NCBI GenBank assembly: GCA_903944755.1
Contig: CAJATB010000004.1
Coordinates: 1-12,706, forward strand
DNA length: 12,706 nucleotides
From: an uncultured Bacteroidota bacterium
GTDB taxonomy: Bacteria > Bacteroidota > Bacteroidia > Chitinophagales > Chitinophagaceae
Direction of reading: 5' to 3'
Shown here: in pieces, positions 1 to 7,772 of the stretch
How the letters are laid out: each line of letters starts with the position of its first letter
Position numbering within the stretch: position 1 is the stretch's first letter
The notes under the pieces: model-generated
The model's database searches: none
The model's input: only the letters and a program-made list of their open reading frames with translations
Told to the model about the DNA's origin: nothing
Program-made: the position numbers and the translations under genes

Positions 1-119
1 CCCTTGGCTGCTTTTACTTTTGCCCCCATTTGGTCTAATATCAACTTTGCTTGAGGATCTTTCTGTGCACTTACTGATGACATTATGAAACTAAGTAGGA
101 AAGCAAATAAATATCTCAT
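1..119 (-). CDS. LolA-like outer-membrane lipoprotein carrier protein, N-terminal fragment (3' end beyond window)
   Basis: Only the first 39 codons are visible; the rest lies beyond the left edge. The fragment starts with a clear Sec signal peptide (MRYLFAFLLSFIMSSVSA, predicted cleavage after residue 18 before QKDP). It continues into a mature start reading DPQAKLILDQMGAKVKAAKG, which resembles the first helix of LolA-type periplasmic lipoprotein carriers, where a Dxxa.xILd pattern is usual. Known context: in many Bacteroidota a LolA-like gene lies directly downstream of ftsK, as here (133 nt after the ftsK stop). LolA shuttles lipoproteins across the periplasm from the inner membrane LolCDE complex. 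The gap to ftsK has no hairpin I can see; a 7/8 match to the -7 element (TAACTTTA on the minus strand, 157-164) could supply a promoter. The family call relies on a short N-terminus plus synteny, so another exported protein remains possible. Confidence 0.6.
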   Translation of the reverse strand, partial: MRYLFAFLLSFIMSSVSAQKDPQAKLILDQMGAKVKAAK

Positions 120-252
120 GTAAAACTTATTAATTTATTTAATAATAACAATTCTGTAAAGTTAACCCAATCCAGTGTAAAAGTGCATCGAATTAAGGAA
201 CAAGTTGTAATATTCAACGCGCTTAAATAAAAGTTTAACTATTTAGTGACAT

Positions 253-2805
253 TTAAAGGTTTTGTAAGAAGTCGTACAACTCTGTATCCGTTTTATACAA
301 TACTTCCCTTGGTTTACTTCCTTGGCTCGGTCCTACAATTCCTGCAGATTCAAGTTGATCCATTAAACGACCAGCTCGGTTATACCCAAGTTTCATTCTT
401 CTTTGTATTAAGGAAGTAGATCCCATTTGTGCACTGACTATTAATTTAGCAGCATCCTCAAATAATACATCTCGATCCCCAGCATCAAAGCCACTCGCGT
501 CCACCTCTTTTTCATCGGAATATTCTGGCAATAAGAATGCCTGAGGATATCCTTTTTGTTCCGAGATAAAATTACATACACGGTCCACTTCCGGCGTATC
601 CACAAAAGCACATTGTAAACGCGTAATTTCTCCATTATAACTCACTAGCATATCTCCTTTACCAATTAACTGCTCGGCTCCACCAGCATCTAAAATAGTA
701 CGACTATCAATTTTACTAGAAACTTTAAAAGCAATACGGGCAGGGAAATTCGCTTTAATAGTTCCAGTAATAATATTTACAGATGGGCGCTGTGTAGCAA
801 TAATTAAATGTATTCCAACCGCACGTGCTAATTGCGCTAAACGGGCAATTGGCATCTCTACTTCTTTGCCTGCTGTCATAATTAAATCAGCAAACTCATC
901 CACCACTAATACAATGAATGGTAAATACTGATGTCCTTTTTCAGGATTTAATTTACGAGCAGTAAATTTCTCATTGTATTCTTTAATATTTCTACAACCC
1001 GCTTCTTTTAATAAATCGTAACGGTTATCCATTTCAATACACAATGCATTCAATGTATTAATTACTTTCTTAGTATCAGTTATAATAGCGTCTTCCTCCC
1101 CTGGTAATTTTGCCAAGAAATGTTTTTCAATTACACGGTATAAACTTAACTCCACTTTCTTAGGATCCACCAACACAAACTTTAATTGGGAAGGATGTTT
1201 TTTGTATAATAAAGAAACAAGTATCGCATTTAACCCAACCGACTTACCCTGCCCAGTAGCACCTGCCATTAACAAATGCGGCATACTTGCCAAGTCGACA
1301 ATGAAATTTTCATTATCAATTTTTTTACCAATTGCAATGGGTAATGAATATTGACTTGTTTGAAATTTCTCACTCGCTAACAAAGTTTTCATACTCACAA
1401 TTGACTTGCGAATATTAGGTACTTCAATACCAATAGTTCCCTTTCCTGGAATAGGTGCAATAATACGTATACCTAATGCAGCTAAACTTAAAGCAATATC
1501 GTCCTCTAAGTTTTTAATGCGACTAATACGTACACCTGGTGCAGGTACAATTTCATATAAGGTAACAGTAGGTCCTACGGTTGCAGCAATACGTTGTATG
1601 GCAATATCGTAGTTCTTTAAGGTGGCGATAATTTGATTCTTGTGCAGTTCCAATTCGGCCGGGTCTTGTACAATTTTCTCACTACCATGTGTCTCTAATA
1701 AATTAATACTTGGATACTTATAATTTTTTAAGTCGAGGGTTGCGTCGTATTTTGTACCAATACTGCCCACAATGGAAGAAGTGGCTGCAGCTTCTTTTGT
1801 AATATCTTTTATTTCTAAATCCAAATCCTCAAGTAGTTCATCATCAAGGTCGGCTAAGTCTTCTTCTAAGTCGTCCTCTAGGTCAGCTGCTGTATCAGAC
1901 GCATTCGCGTCTTCAATTGTAAGTGTTGGGGTTAACTCATCTAATTGAGTTTTTTTTTCCATCTCCTCTAAAGAAAGTTCATCAATAAAAAACTTTCCTC
2001 CCGCATGCGCGTCTTCTTCTTCAGGCATAATCACGGAAGCGCTATTTTCTTCGGTATTTTTTAATTTATTATTACTAAATCCAGGAGGGGCCATTGCTGC
2101 ATTCAAATCCCATTCTTGTTTTACAGCTTCTTCTGTATCCTCACTCACAAAAGGAGTTTCTTTTTTCTTTGGTACCAAGAAATCAAAATTAGGCACGTTA
2201 AAACTTGGGTTGAATCTCCAAATAAAATAGCTAAAGCCTGCTATAAATAGTATTGCACCAGTTCCAAATTTTCCAATCCATTTAATTAACCAATTGCTGC
2301 TAAATTCTCCCAAAGCCCCACCCCATGAAAAAGCAGTATTAGGCGTTAGGAAAGCGAAACAAGTACTTAATACTAATAAGCCTAAAATAACATAACGCAC
2401 ATTACGCCAAAGACTAAAAATTGTTTTTGTGAAAAATAAATTCACCCCTAACACAAAAAAGAAAGTGCAAAATAAATAAGCAGCTAATCCAAAACCGTTA
2501 AACATTATTTGATACGCAACAAATGCACCAATATAGCCAAGTAAGTTATTTGCTTTTACGTCGTCCGTTGAAAATAATTGAGTGCGCCATAATTGAACCA
2601 AATCTTGGTCGTCTTGCCATGTAAATAAATACGAAGTAAATGCTATGAATAAAAACAAAGCGGCAAGTAAAGATATCGCTCCAAGTATTTTGGAAGTTCG
2701 TTCATCCTTCACCACCTCAGCAACATCCACGGCCGCCTCTTTATCGGGATTTAATGCTTCGTCGTTTAGCCTAGGTTCCTTTTTACTTTTGAGCGTATTT
2801 GCCAT
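253..2805 (-). CDS. ftsK: DNA translocase FtsK
   Basis: 850 aa, full length for a Bacteroidota FtsK/SpoIIIE. This is a membrane-anchored hexameric ATPase that pumps DNA through the division septum and, in characterised species, activates XerCD dimer resolution at dif. The N-terminus has four or five hydrophobic segments (about residues 41-62, 88-125 as one or two spans, 136-154, 180-196). A poorly conserved acidic linker follows (about 210-345, with a D/E/L-rich run at 308-333). The motor has an alpha/beta part with Walker A GATGQGKS at 515-522 and Walker B VLVVDEFADL at 632-641; ATQRPSV lies at 670-676. The gamma winged-helix domain that reads KOPS-like sites is at about 778-845 (GYNRAGRLMDQLESAGIVGP, 807-826). 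The ATG at 2805 is chosen because an in-frame TAA lies 16 codons upstream with no other ATG, and the next Met (101) is inside the membrane region. A -7 promoter element sits only 5 nt before this ATG. Confidence 0.97.
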   Translation of the reverse strand: MANTLKSKKEPRLNDEALNPDKEAAVDVAEVVKDERTSKILGAISLLAALFLFIAFTSYLFTWQDDQDLVQLWRTQLFSTDDVKANNLLGYIGAFVAYQIMFNGFGLAAYLFCTFFFVLGVNLFFTKTIFSLWRNVRYVILGLLVLSTCFAFLTPNTAFSWGGALGEFSSNWLIKWIGKFGTGAILFIAGFSYFIWRFNPSFNVPNFDFLVPKKKETPFVSEDTEEAVKQEWDLNAAMAPPGFSNNKLKNTEENSASVIMPEEEDAHAGGKFFIDELSLEEMEKKTQLDELTPTLTIEDANASDTAADLEDDLEEDLADLDDELLEDLDLEIKDITKEAAATSSIVGSIGTKYDATLDLKNYKYPSINLLETHGSEKIVQDPAELELHKNQIIATLKNYDIAIQRIAATVGPTVTLYEIVPAPGVRISRIKNLEDDIALSLAALGIRIIAPIPGKGTIGIEVPNIRKSIVSMKTLLASEKFQTSQYSLPIAIGKKIDNENFIVDLASMPHLLMAGATGQGKSVGLNAILVSLLYKKHPSQLKFVLVDPKKVELSLYRVIEKHFLAKLPGEEDAIITDTKKVINTLNALCIEMDNRYDLLKEAGCRNIKEYNEKFTARKLNPEKGHQYLPFIVLVVDEFADLIMTAGKEVEMPIARLAQLARAVGIHLIIATQRPSVNIITGTIKANFPARIAFKVSSKIDSRTILDAGGAEQLIGKGDMLVSYNGEITRLQCAFVDTPEVDRVCNFISEQKGYPQAFLLPEYSDEKEVDASGFDAGDRDVLFEDAAKLIVSAQMGSTSLIQRRMKLGYNRAGRLMDQLESAGIVGPSQGSKPREVLYKTDTELYDFLQNL

Positions 2806-2810
2806 AGAGA

Positions 2811-2818
2811 CAAATATA
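2811..2818 (-). promoter_or_regulatory. Putative -7 promoter element of ftsK
   Basis: On the minus strand this reads TATATTTG, an exact match to the Bacteroidota -7 consensus TAnnTTTG. It ends 5 nt before the ftsK ATG, so transcription would start at or next to the start codon. No clear TTG -33 box is visible at 17-23 nt. A weak inverted repeat (TATAAG / CTTATA, 2815-2832) overlaps it. This suggests ftsK can be transcribed independently of the upstream DUF423 gene. Confidence 0.45.
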
Positions 2819-2879
2819 AGTTTTCCCTTATAGTTTGAAAAGGATTTTTAATTAATGTGCAAAATTGGAGTAATCCGAC

Positions 2880-3293
2880 CTAGTTATCCACTTTGTTGAG
2901 CAATACGGCACGTCCCCATAGTGCCCAACCTATAATTAAACATAGTCCGCCAATGGGTGTTATAGGACCAATAAATCTGGCAAAATTGAACTCAATCAAG
3001 GGTTGTAAGGTTAAGGCGTATAAGGAACCACTGAACAAAAGAATGCCTATTAAAAATAAATTACCTGTTTTATTTAATCGTTTTAACTGCTCCTGATTTG
3101 CTATATTTTGTTGTATATGGAAAGCAAGTAATAGTAGCGCCAACGCATGCATAAATTCATACCGCACCCCTGTTTCAAATACGGCTAACTGTGCAGCAGG
3201 TACAATAGTCTTTAAACCGTGTGCACCAAAGGCACCAAGCATAACCGACAAGCCAGCTAATGCAATCCCCCAAAGCAGGTATTTACGAAACAT
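2880..3293 (-). CDS. DUF423 family small integral membrane protein
   Basis: 137 aa, the usual length for DUF423 (the YgdD/YwdK type), a widespread inner-membrane family without an assigned function. It has four hydrophobic segments (about 5-25, 46-62, 78-98, 108-127). Family signatures are visible: GAFGAHGL (20-27), YEFMHALALLL (45-55), LFSGSLYAL (86-94) and GPITPIGGLCLIIGW (109-123). Its ATG lies inside the end of the shikimate kinase gene, with an 11-nt overlap, so the two are very probably co-transcribed and translationally coupled. It is the last gene of the gcdH-aroK-DUF423 unit; ftsK follows after 74 nt with its own promoter element. The family assignment is firm; the role is unknown. 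Confidence 0.88.
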   Translation of the reverse strand: MFRKYLLWGIALAGLSVMLGAFGAHGLKTIVPAAQLAVFETGVRYEFMHALALLLLAFHIQQNIANQEQLKRLNKTGNLFLIGILLFSGSLYALTLQPLIEFNFARFIGPITPIGGLCLIIGWALWGRAVLLNKVDN

Positions 3294-3801
3294 GTTTAAG
3301 TATTAATTTTTTCAAGTTTGCTTCCTTAATTTCATCGCTTGTTAAGCGGTAATGTGCTTGCTGATAAATGGGATTACGTTCTACTAATTTTTCTTGCACA
3401 AATTTTGAAATTTGGTCGTCACTCAAATTAGCAATAAGCGGACGTTTTGTTTTGTTAGCAATTAATCTACTAACCAGCACTTCAATGGATTCGTCTAACC
3501 AGATAACCACGCCCTCCTTTTTCATCCAATTCATATTATCATGAAAACAAGGAGTACCACCACCTGTAGCGATAACAAATTTTTTCTTCTCTTTAAACCA
3601 CCTTATTATTTTAGCTTCCGTTTTTCTAAAAGCATCTTCACCATCCTCACTAAATATTTCAGGAATAGTTTTTTCCTCGTTCATTTCAATAATGTCATCA
3701 AGGTCATACCCTACACATTTATTCCACTTCGCTATCTTCTTTGCCCAATAGGATTTGCCTGAGCCCATCATTCCAATTAAAAAGATTTTCTCTGCCGCCA
3801 T
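3283..3801 (-). CDS. aroK: Shikimate kinase
   Basis: 172 aa, typical for monofunctional AroK/AroL. It phosphorylates the 3-hydroxyl of shikimate with ATP in the cytoplasm, step five of chorismate synthesis. Visible motifs: P-loop GMMGSGKS at 10-17; DLDD at 33-36, where D33 and D35 are the expected Mg2+ and shikimate contacts; FRKTE at 58-62 with R59 as shikimate ligand; GGG at 80-82 for the second shikimate loop; lid arginine in KRPL (R120); and ERNPIY (R142), the C-terminal substrate arginine. All expected key residues are present. It starts 10 nt after the gcdH stop and overlaps the DUF423 start by 11 nt, which makes it the middle gene of a probable three-gene operon. Its neighbours are not aromatic-biosynthesis genes, so the linkage looks like generic Bacteroidota gene packing. 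Confidence 0.95.
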   Translation of the reverse strand: MAAEKIFLIGMMGSGKSYWAKKIAKWNKCVGYDLDDIIEMNEEKTIPEIFSEDGEDAFRKTEAKIIRWFKEKKKFVIATGGGTPCFHDNMNWMKKEGVVIWLDESIEVLVSRLIANKTKRPLIANLSDDQISKFVQEKLVERNPIYQQAHYRLTSDEIKEANLKKLILKHVS

Positions 3802-3811
3802 GCTTTTTCAC

Positions 3812-4996
3812 TTATTTAAATGCATTAAGCCCTGTAATATCCATACCTGTAATTAATAAATGTATATCGTGTGTTCCTTCGTAAGTAATAACACTTTCTA
3901 GGTTCATCATATGTCTCATAATAGAATACTCTCCGGTAATACCCATACCTCCTAACATTTGTCGTGCATCACGTGCAATATTTGTTGCAATCTCACAACT
4001 GTTTCGTTTTGCCATACTAACCTGAGCTGGAGTCGCGCGCCCTTCATTCATTAATACGCCCAAACGCCAAACTAATAATTGACCTTTAGTTATTTCAGTA
4101 ACCATTTCTGCCAATTTCTTTTGTTGCAATTGAAATCCTGCTATAGGCCTACCAAACTGAACGCGTTCTTTACTATATCTTAATGCAGTATCGTAACAAT
4201 CCATAGCAGCGCCCAATGCACCCCATGCAATACCATAACGTGCTTTACTTAAACAACCCAAAGGCCCTTTTAACCCTTTTACATTCGGTAAAATATTTTC
4301 CTTAGGCACTTTTACATTGTCAAAAACTAATTCACCTGTTGCACTTGCTCTTAAACTCCATTTGCCATGTGTTGTAGGCGTACTGAATCCCTCCATTCCA
4401 CGTTCAACAATTACACCATGCACCACCCCTTCTTCATTTCTTGCCCATACCACTGCTACTTGTGCAAATGGCGCATTACTAATCCACATTTTAGCACCAT
4501 TCAAAATAAAGTGGTCACCAGCGTCTTTGATATTGGTAAGCATGCTCGAAGGGTCTGAACCATGGTCAGGTTCAGTTAAACCAAAACAGCCTAACCATTC
4601 GCCTGAAGCTAATTTTGGTAAATATTTCTTCTTTTGCTCCTCGCTTCCGTATGCATAAATTGGGTACATCACCAATGAACCTTGAACGCTCGCCGTGCTT
4701 CTTACACCACTATCGCCACGTTCTAATTCTTGCATCATAATACCATAACTAATATAATCCAACCCACCCCCGCCATATTCAGCTGGAACAGTTGGACCAA
4801 AACAACCTAAGTCACCTAATTGCTTTACAATTTGAACTGGGAATTCGGCTCTTTGTGCGTAGTCTTCTATAATTGGAGAAATTTCTTTTTTTACATAGTC
4901 CCTGACAGCCGACCTTACCATTAAGTGTTCTTCACTTAATAATTCGTCTAATTGATAATAATCTGGGGACTCAAACAAATCGGTTCTTACTGCCAT
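3812..4996 (-). CDS. gcdH: Acyl-CoA dehydrogenase, probably glutaryl-CoA dehydrogenase
   Basis: 394 aa flavoprotein of the acyl-CoA dehydrogenase superfamily. Glutaryl-CoA dehydrogenases oxidise and decarboxylate glutaryl-CoA to crotonyl-CoA in lysine and tryptophan breakdown. The sequence resembles the GCDH branch more than short-chain ACADs: RGDSGVRSTASVQGSLVMYP (93-112) corresponds to the glutarate-binding loop, with R99 at the position of the conserved GCDH arginine; GCFGLTEPDHGSDPSSM (136-152) is the FAD/acyl segment; ARYGIAWGALGAA (252-264) and GRPIAGFQLQQ (282-292) follow; YEGTHDIH (372-379) carries the catalytic base E373. These comparisons are from memory, not an alignment. It is the first gene of a unit with aroK (10 nt) and DUF423, behind a -7 element 31 nt upstream of the ATG. 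No electron-transfer flavoprotein genes are in the window. An alternative is another acyl-CoA dehydrogenase of similar fold, which I consider less likely. Confidence 0.88.
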   Translation of the reverse strand: MAVRTDLFESPDYYQLDELLSEEHLMVRSAVRDYVKKEISPIIEDYAQRAEFPVQIVKQLGDLGCFGPTVPAEYGGGGLDYISYGIMMQELERGDSGVRSTASVQGSLVMYPIYAYGSEEQKKKYLPKLASGEWLGCFGLTEPDHGSDPSSMLTNIKDAGDHFILNGAKMWISNAPFAQVAVVWARNEEGVVHGVIVERGMEGFSTPTTHGKWSLRASATGELVFDNVKVPKENILPNVKGLKGPLGCLSKARYGIAWGALGAAMDCYDTALRYSKERVQFGRPIAGFQLQQKKLAEMVTEITKGQLLVWRLGVLMNEGRATPAQVSMAKRNSCEIATNIARDARQMLGGMGITGEYSIMRHMMNLESVITYEGTHDIHLLITGMDITGLNAFK

Positions 4997-5027
4997 AAAG
5001 GTATTTTTTTAAAATTCTGTGACTTAA

Positions 5028-5035
5028 CAAAGGTA
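5028..5035 (-). promoter_or_regulatory. Putative -7 promoter element of gcdH-aroK-DUF423
   Basis: The minus strand reads TACCTTTG, an exact match to TAnnTTTG, ending 31 nt before the gcdH ATG in the 110-nt gap after pyrF. A clear TTG -33 box is not visible at the usual distance. Position and orientation fit a promoter for the three-gene unit and leave pyrF in a separate unit. Confidence 0.45.
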
Positions 5036-5106
5036 ATTCAATCGGCTTATCGAACTAATAATAAATTTACTTCATTGAGCAAAAATTATAAGCCAATTAA
5101 CCCTAT

Positions 5107-5916
5107 TTAAGGCTGCAACAATTGTTTCATTTGAATTGCATATTCTTTTGCTGCAATGGCTGCTTTTTCGGCGAAATCGGTCCCGTTACTCGCAAAAATC
5201 ACTGCTCTGCTTGCATTAACTAATAAACCTATAGATTCATTTTTACCAAATTTCGTAACCTCTTCCAAACTTCCTCCTTGAGCACCTACCCCTGGTACTA
5301 ATAAAAAATGCTCAGGAATAATTTTCCTTATTACACCTAAATCCTCAGCTTTTGTGGCACCTACTACAAACATCAATTGATCGGGGCTTGCCCAACTTGC
5401 AACTTGTTCTAGTACACTTTCAAAAACAAACTGCCCAGTAGCTAGTTTTTGTTGTTGAAAATTTTGGCTACCTGCATTAGAAGTTAAGCCTAAAACAATG
5501 GTCCATTTATTTTTATACGCTAAGAAGGGTTCAATACTATCCTTGCCCATATAAGGTGCAACAGTAATTGAATCGAAAGGCAATACCTCAAAAAATGTTT
5601 TAGCATAATGAGCCGAAGTGTTCCCTATGTCTCCTCGTTTTGCATCGGCAATGGTAAAATGTGAAGAAGGTATATGTGCTAATGTTTCCTCCATTGCTTG
5701 CCAACCTTTCACCCCTTGTGATTCATAAAAAGCAGTATTAATTTTATAACTCACGCAATAAGGCGCTGTGGCGTCAATGATTGCTTTATTAAAATCTATA
5801 ACCCCTTGTGCATTCTTGGGAATACCCGCTGGCAGTTTTTCGATATCAGTATCTAATCCTACACATAAGTAGGATTGCTTCTCCAATATTTGTTCAACCA
5901 ATTTATGCTTTGTCAT
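5107..5916 (-). CDS. pyrF: Orotidine 5'-phosphate decarboxylase (PyrF type 2)
   Basis: 269 aa, the length of the longer type-2 PyrF family; short type-1 enzymes are about 230 aa. It decarboxylates OMP to UMP, the last step of de novo pyrimidine synthesis, in the cytoplasm. Motifs: CVGLDTD (18-24), with the first substrate-side Asp; YKINTAFYES (57-66); the catalytic DAKRGDIGNT (91-100) with K93 and the flanking aspartates D91 and D96; the phosphate-gripper region LLVPGVGAQGGS (205-216); and LLVNASRAVIFAS (231-243). It begins only 5 nt after the stop of the amylase-like gene, preceded by an A-rich stretch (AAATAAAACGA) in place of a Shine-Dalgarno, so it is probably expressed from the amylase promoter. 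No other pyr gene is adjacent. Confidence 0.96.
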   Translation of the reverse strand: MTKHKLVEQILEKQSYLCVGLDTDIEKLPAGIPKNAQGVIDFNKAIIDATAPYCVSYKINTAFYESQGVKGWQAMEETLAHIPSSHFTIADAKRGDIGNTSAHYAKTFFEVLPFDSITVAPYMGKDSIEPFLAYKNKWTIVLGLTSNAGSQNFQQQKLATGQFVFESVLEQVASWASPDQLMFVVGATKAEDLGVIRKIIPEHFLLVPGVGAQGGSLEEVTKFGKNESIGLLVNASRAVIFASNGTDFAEKAAIAAKEYAIQMKQLLQP

Positions 5917-5921
5917 TCGTT

Positions 5922-7241
5922 TTATTTATTAGATACTTCAAATACTTTGTACCCCCAAGCCGGCAATTGTAGCGAGCTAATATTGTTTGTGACTTGTTTG
6001 GTGAATACGTTGATAAAATATTTACCATTAACTGATTTAGGAAGTTCAACGCTAAGTGGCTTGTTTGACAAATTAAGTACTACAATCACGGAAGCGTCGC
6101 CATTTTTTCTTTGGTAAGCAATTACTTGCTTTGGGTTGTTCACTTTTAGTCTTGTAAAGCTTGCTGATTCTTTAAAAGCGGCATTTGTTTTTCTTAAATG
6201 TAAAAGTGTTTTATAAAAGGGAGCTCTTTCATATTTCTTAAACTCAATTGAATCCTTTTCAAAAAAAGCGAGTGGTCTTAAAAGGGGTTCTTCTTGCCCG
6301 CTGTATATAAGTGGCATTGTTCTGTGATAAGTTAAAGCTAAAACAGCAAATGGCGCATGCACTGCACCTGGCATTGTTGCATAGTCCGCTTTGTTCCAGG
6401 AATTTTCGTCATGGTTACTTGTAAAATACAAACGCCAAGCACCTTTCATAAAACTTGTATCAATTTTTGTAAACGCGCTGTCTAAAGCACTAACATCTTT
6501 TCTGCCTGCAGCAATATCGTTCATTATATGAAATTCCGTCCAAGTATACGTTGCGTCAAAACCAGTTTTGTGTAATTCATTGTCATCGGCTTCTGCTAAG
6601 AAGAATAAATCTCTTTCTTTTTTCAAAGCGGGAATACATTTATTCCAAAATGCATAAGGTACACCCCATGCAACGTCTACACGGAAGCCATCTATTTTTG
6701 TATTTAAAATCCAATATTTCATTGCTGAAATCATACTGTCTTGCATGATTTGATTTGCAAAATTAAGTTCACGTGTATCCGACCAGTCGGCTGTATAAAT
6801 TGCTTTACCCGTACTGTCTCTTTCATAAAAATCAGGATGCGTAGTTAACCACTCGTGATCGGCTCCAGTGTGGTTAGGCACCCAGTCAATGATCACTTTC
6901 ATTCCTAATGCATGTGCTTGGGAAACCATATTATTAAAATCGGTAATTGTACCAAATTCTGGGTTCACACTAGTAAAATTCGAAACTGCATAGTACGACC
7001 CTAAGCTACCCTTGCGGCCTTCCACCGAAATAGGCTGTAATGGCATTAGCCATAAAGTTTGCACACCCATTTGTTTAAGCCTCGGTATATGTTTAGCAAA
7101 AGCATTGAAAGTACCTTGGGGAGTATACTGACGAATATTTACTTCATAAATATTGCCTTGTTCCATATAGGACGGGTGCTTTTGTTGTGCACTTGCATTT
7201 AACCCAATTAGGACCAATAAAACTAGGATACTTTTTTGCAT
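5922..7241 (-). CDS. Secreted GH13 alpha-amylase family glycoside hydrolase
   Basis: 439 aa, a compact GH13 enzyme that cleaves or rearranges alpha-glucosidic bonds. A Sec signal peptide is clear (residues 1-18, ending NASA before QQKH; no lipobox), so the protein is periplasmic or secreted. The (beta/alpha)8 barrel begins near residue 28 (IYEVNIRQYTPQGTFNAF). Conserved region I is DWVPNH (119-124). Region II is GFRVDVAWG (185-193) with nucleophile D189. Region III is FFLAEAD (213-219) with acid/base E217. Region IV is FTSNHDEN (273-280) with D278. All three catalytic acids are present. The position two after the region II nucleophile carries WG rather than the K-H pair of classical alpha-amylases, so plain starch specificity should not be assumed. 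A short domain C spans about 370-437. pyrF follows 5 nt downstream. Exact substrate unknown. Confidence 0.9.
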   Translation of the reverse strand: MQKSILVLLVLIGLNASAQQKHPSYMEQGNIYEVNIRQYTPQGTFNAFAKHIPRLKQMGVQTLWLMPLQPISVEGRKGSLGSYYAVSNFTSVNPEFGTITDFNNMVSQAHALGMKVIIDWVPNHTGADHEWLTTHPDFYERDSTGKAIYTADWSDTRELNFANQIMQDSMISAMKYWILNTKIDGFRVDVAWGVPYAFWNKCIPALKKERDLFFLAEADDNELHKTGFDATYTWTEFHIMNDIAAGRKDVSALDSAFTKIDTSFMKGAWRLYFTSNHDENSWNKADYATMPGAVHAPFAVLALTYHRTMPLIYSGQEEPLLRPLAFFEKDSIEFKKYERAPFYKTLLHLRKTNAAFKESASFTRLKVNNPKQVIAYQRKNGDASVIVVLNLSNKPLSVELPKSVNGKYFINVFTKQVTNNISSLQLPAWGYKVFEVSNK

Positions 7242-7299
7242 TTTTACCGGTTTTTAGTGTAAGGCAAATTTAACATTTATAATTGGCTTAACTTTGGGT
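7242..7299. promoter_or_regulatory. Divergent intergenic promoter region
   Basis: 58 nt lie between the divergent starts of the amylase-like gene and the small lipoprotein gene. On the minus strand TAAATTTG (7265-7272) matches TAnnTTTG exactly, ends 23 nt before the amylase ATG and is the best promoter candidate for amylase-pyrF. On the plus strand TAACTTTG (7289-7296) also matches, but ends only 3 nt before the lipoprotein ATG, so it would require a leaderless transcript or is a chance match. Neither has a clear -33 TTG at standard spacing. Confidence 0.45.
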
Positions 7300-7707
7300 A
7301 TGCTCAAAAAACTATGCTCAATTTTATTGCTTTTAGTAGTTATCTATAGCTGCTCAAGTAATAGTGCCATTGAAAAGGCCGAAAATCCTTTGGACGCTGG
7401 CCGGTATTTTATCGAAAACTTCTTGAAAGGAGATATTAAGAATGCAAAGCATTATGTGTTAATTACCCCTGAAAATCAAACTTATTTAGACAGTTTGTCT
7501 AAGGCATACTTTGCTTTGGACCGGGAAGGACGCCAACAATTAAGGCTTGCATCTATCCAAATTAATGAAGTACTTACCATTGATTCCAATACTACCATTA
7601 TTAATTATCAAAACTCATTTGACAATATTGTACATAAATTAAAGGTGGTGCCAACAAAAGAAGGCTGGAAAGTGGACCTGAAATATACTTATGGCCCCAA
7701 ATTATAG
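7300..7707 (+). CDS. Small lipoprotein, DUF4878-like
   Basis: 135 aa from the ATG at 7300; a TTG two codons upstream would add two residues but is less likely, since the signal peptide is complete from the ATG. Residues 1-17 form a lipoprotein signal peptide (MLKKLCSILLLLVVIYS) with the lipid-bearing Cys at about 18 followed by SSNS, so the protein is probably anchored in a membrane facing the periplasm. The mature part begins with a helical segment (NPLDAGRYFIENFLKGDIKNAKHYV, about 29-53) and ends in strands with VVPTKEGWKVDL. The pattern of an early FlxGDxxxA helix and a late EGWKVDL strand is that of DUF4878/NTF2-like lipoproteins, which are common in Bacteroidota and of unknown role. It is divergent from the amylase gene and followed after 65 nt by the 50-aa ORF, which has its own promoter element. 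Confidence 0.7.
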   Translation: MLKKLCSILLLLVVIYSCSSNSAIEKAENPLDAGRYFIENFLKGDIKNAKHYVLITPENQTYLDSLSKAYFALDREGRQQLRLASIQINEVLTIDSNTTIINYQNSFDNIVHKLKVVPTKEGWKVDLKYTYGPKL

Positions 7708-7728
7708 GCGATAAAATATAAAAACTTG

Positions 7729-7736
7729 TATATTTG
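7729..7736 (+). promoter_or_regulatory. Putative -7 promoter element of the 50-aa membrane protein gene
   Basis: TATATTTG matches TAnnTTTG exactly and ends 36 nt before the ATG at 7773, giving a plausible A-rich leader of about 30 nt. No clear -33 TTG is seen at 17-23 nt upstream. It lies just after the lipoprotein stop codon, so the small gene is probably an independent transcription unit. Confidence 0.5.
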
Positions 7737-7772
7737 CCAAGTCTTATAAAATCAAAAATAACATTCAATAAA

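Noticed and set aside
3283..4996. A dedicated aromatic or lysine pathway cluster around gcdH and aroK
   Set aside because: The genes are co-oriented and close, but the enzymes belong to unrelated pathways and no further pathway genes are present, so the linkage looks incidental.
7734..7772. N-terminal extension of the 50-aa protein to a TTG start at 7734
   Set aside because: The TTG is part of the TATATTTG promoter element, so the extension would not be transcribed. The ATG at 7773 has a suitable A-rich leader.
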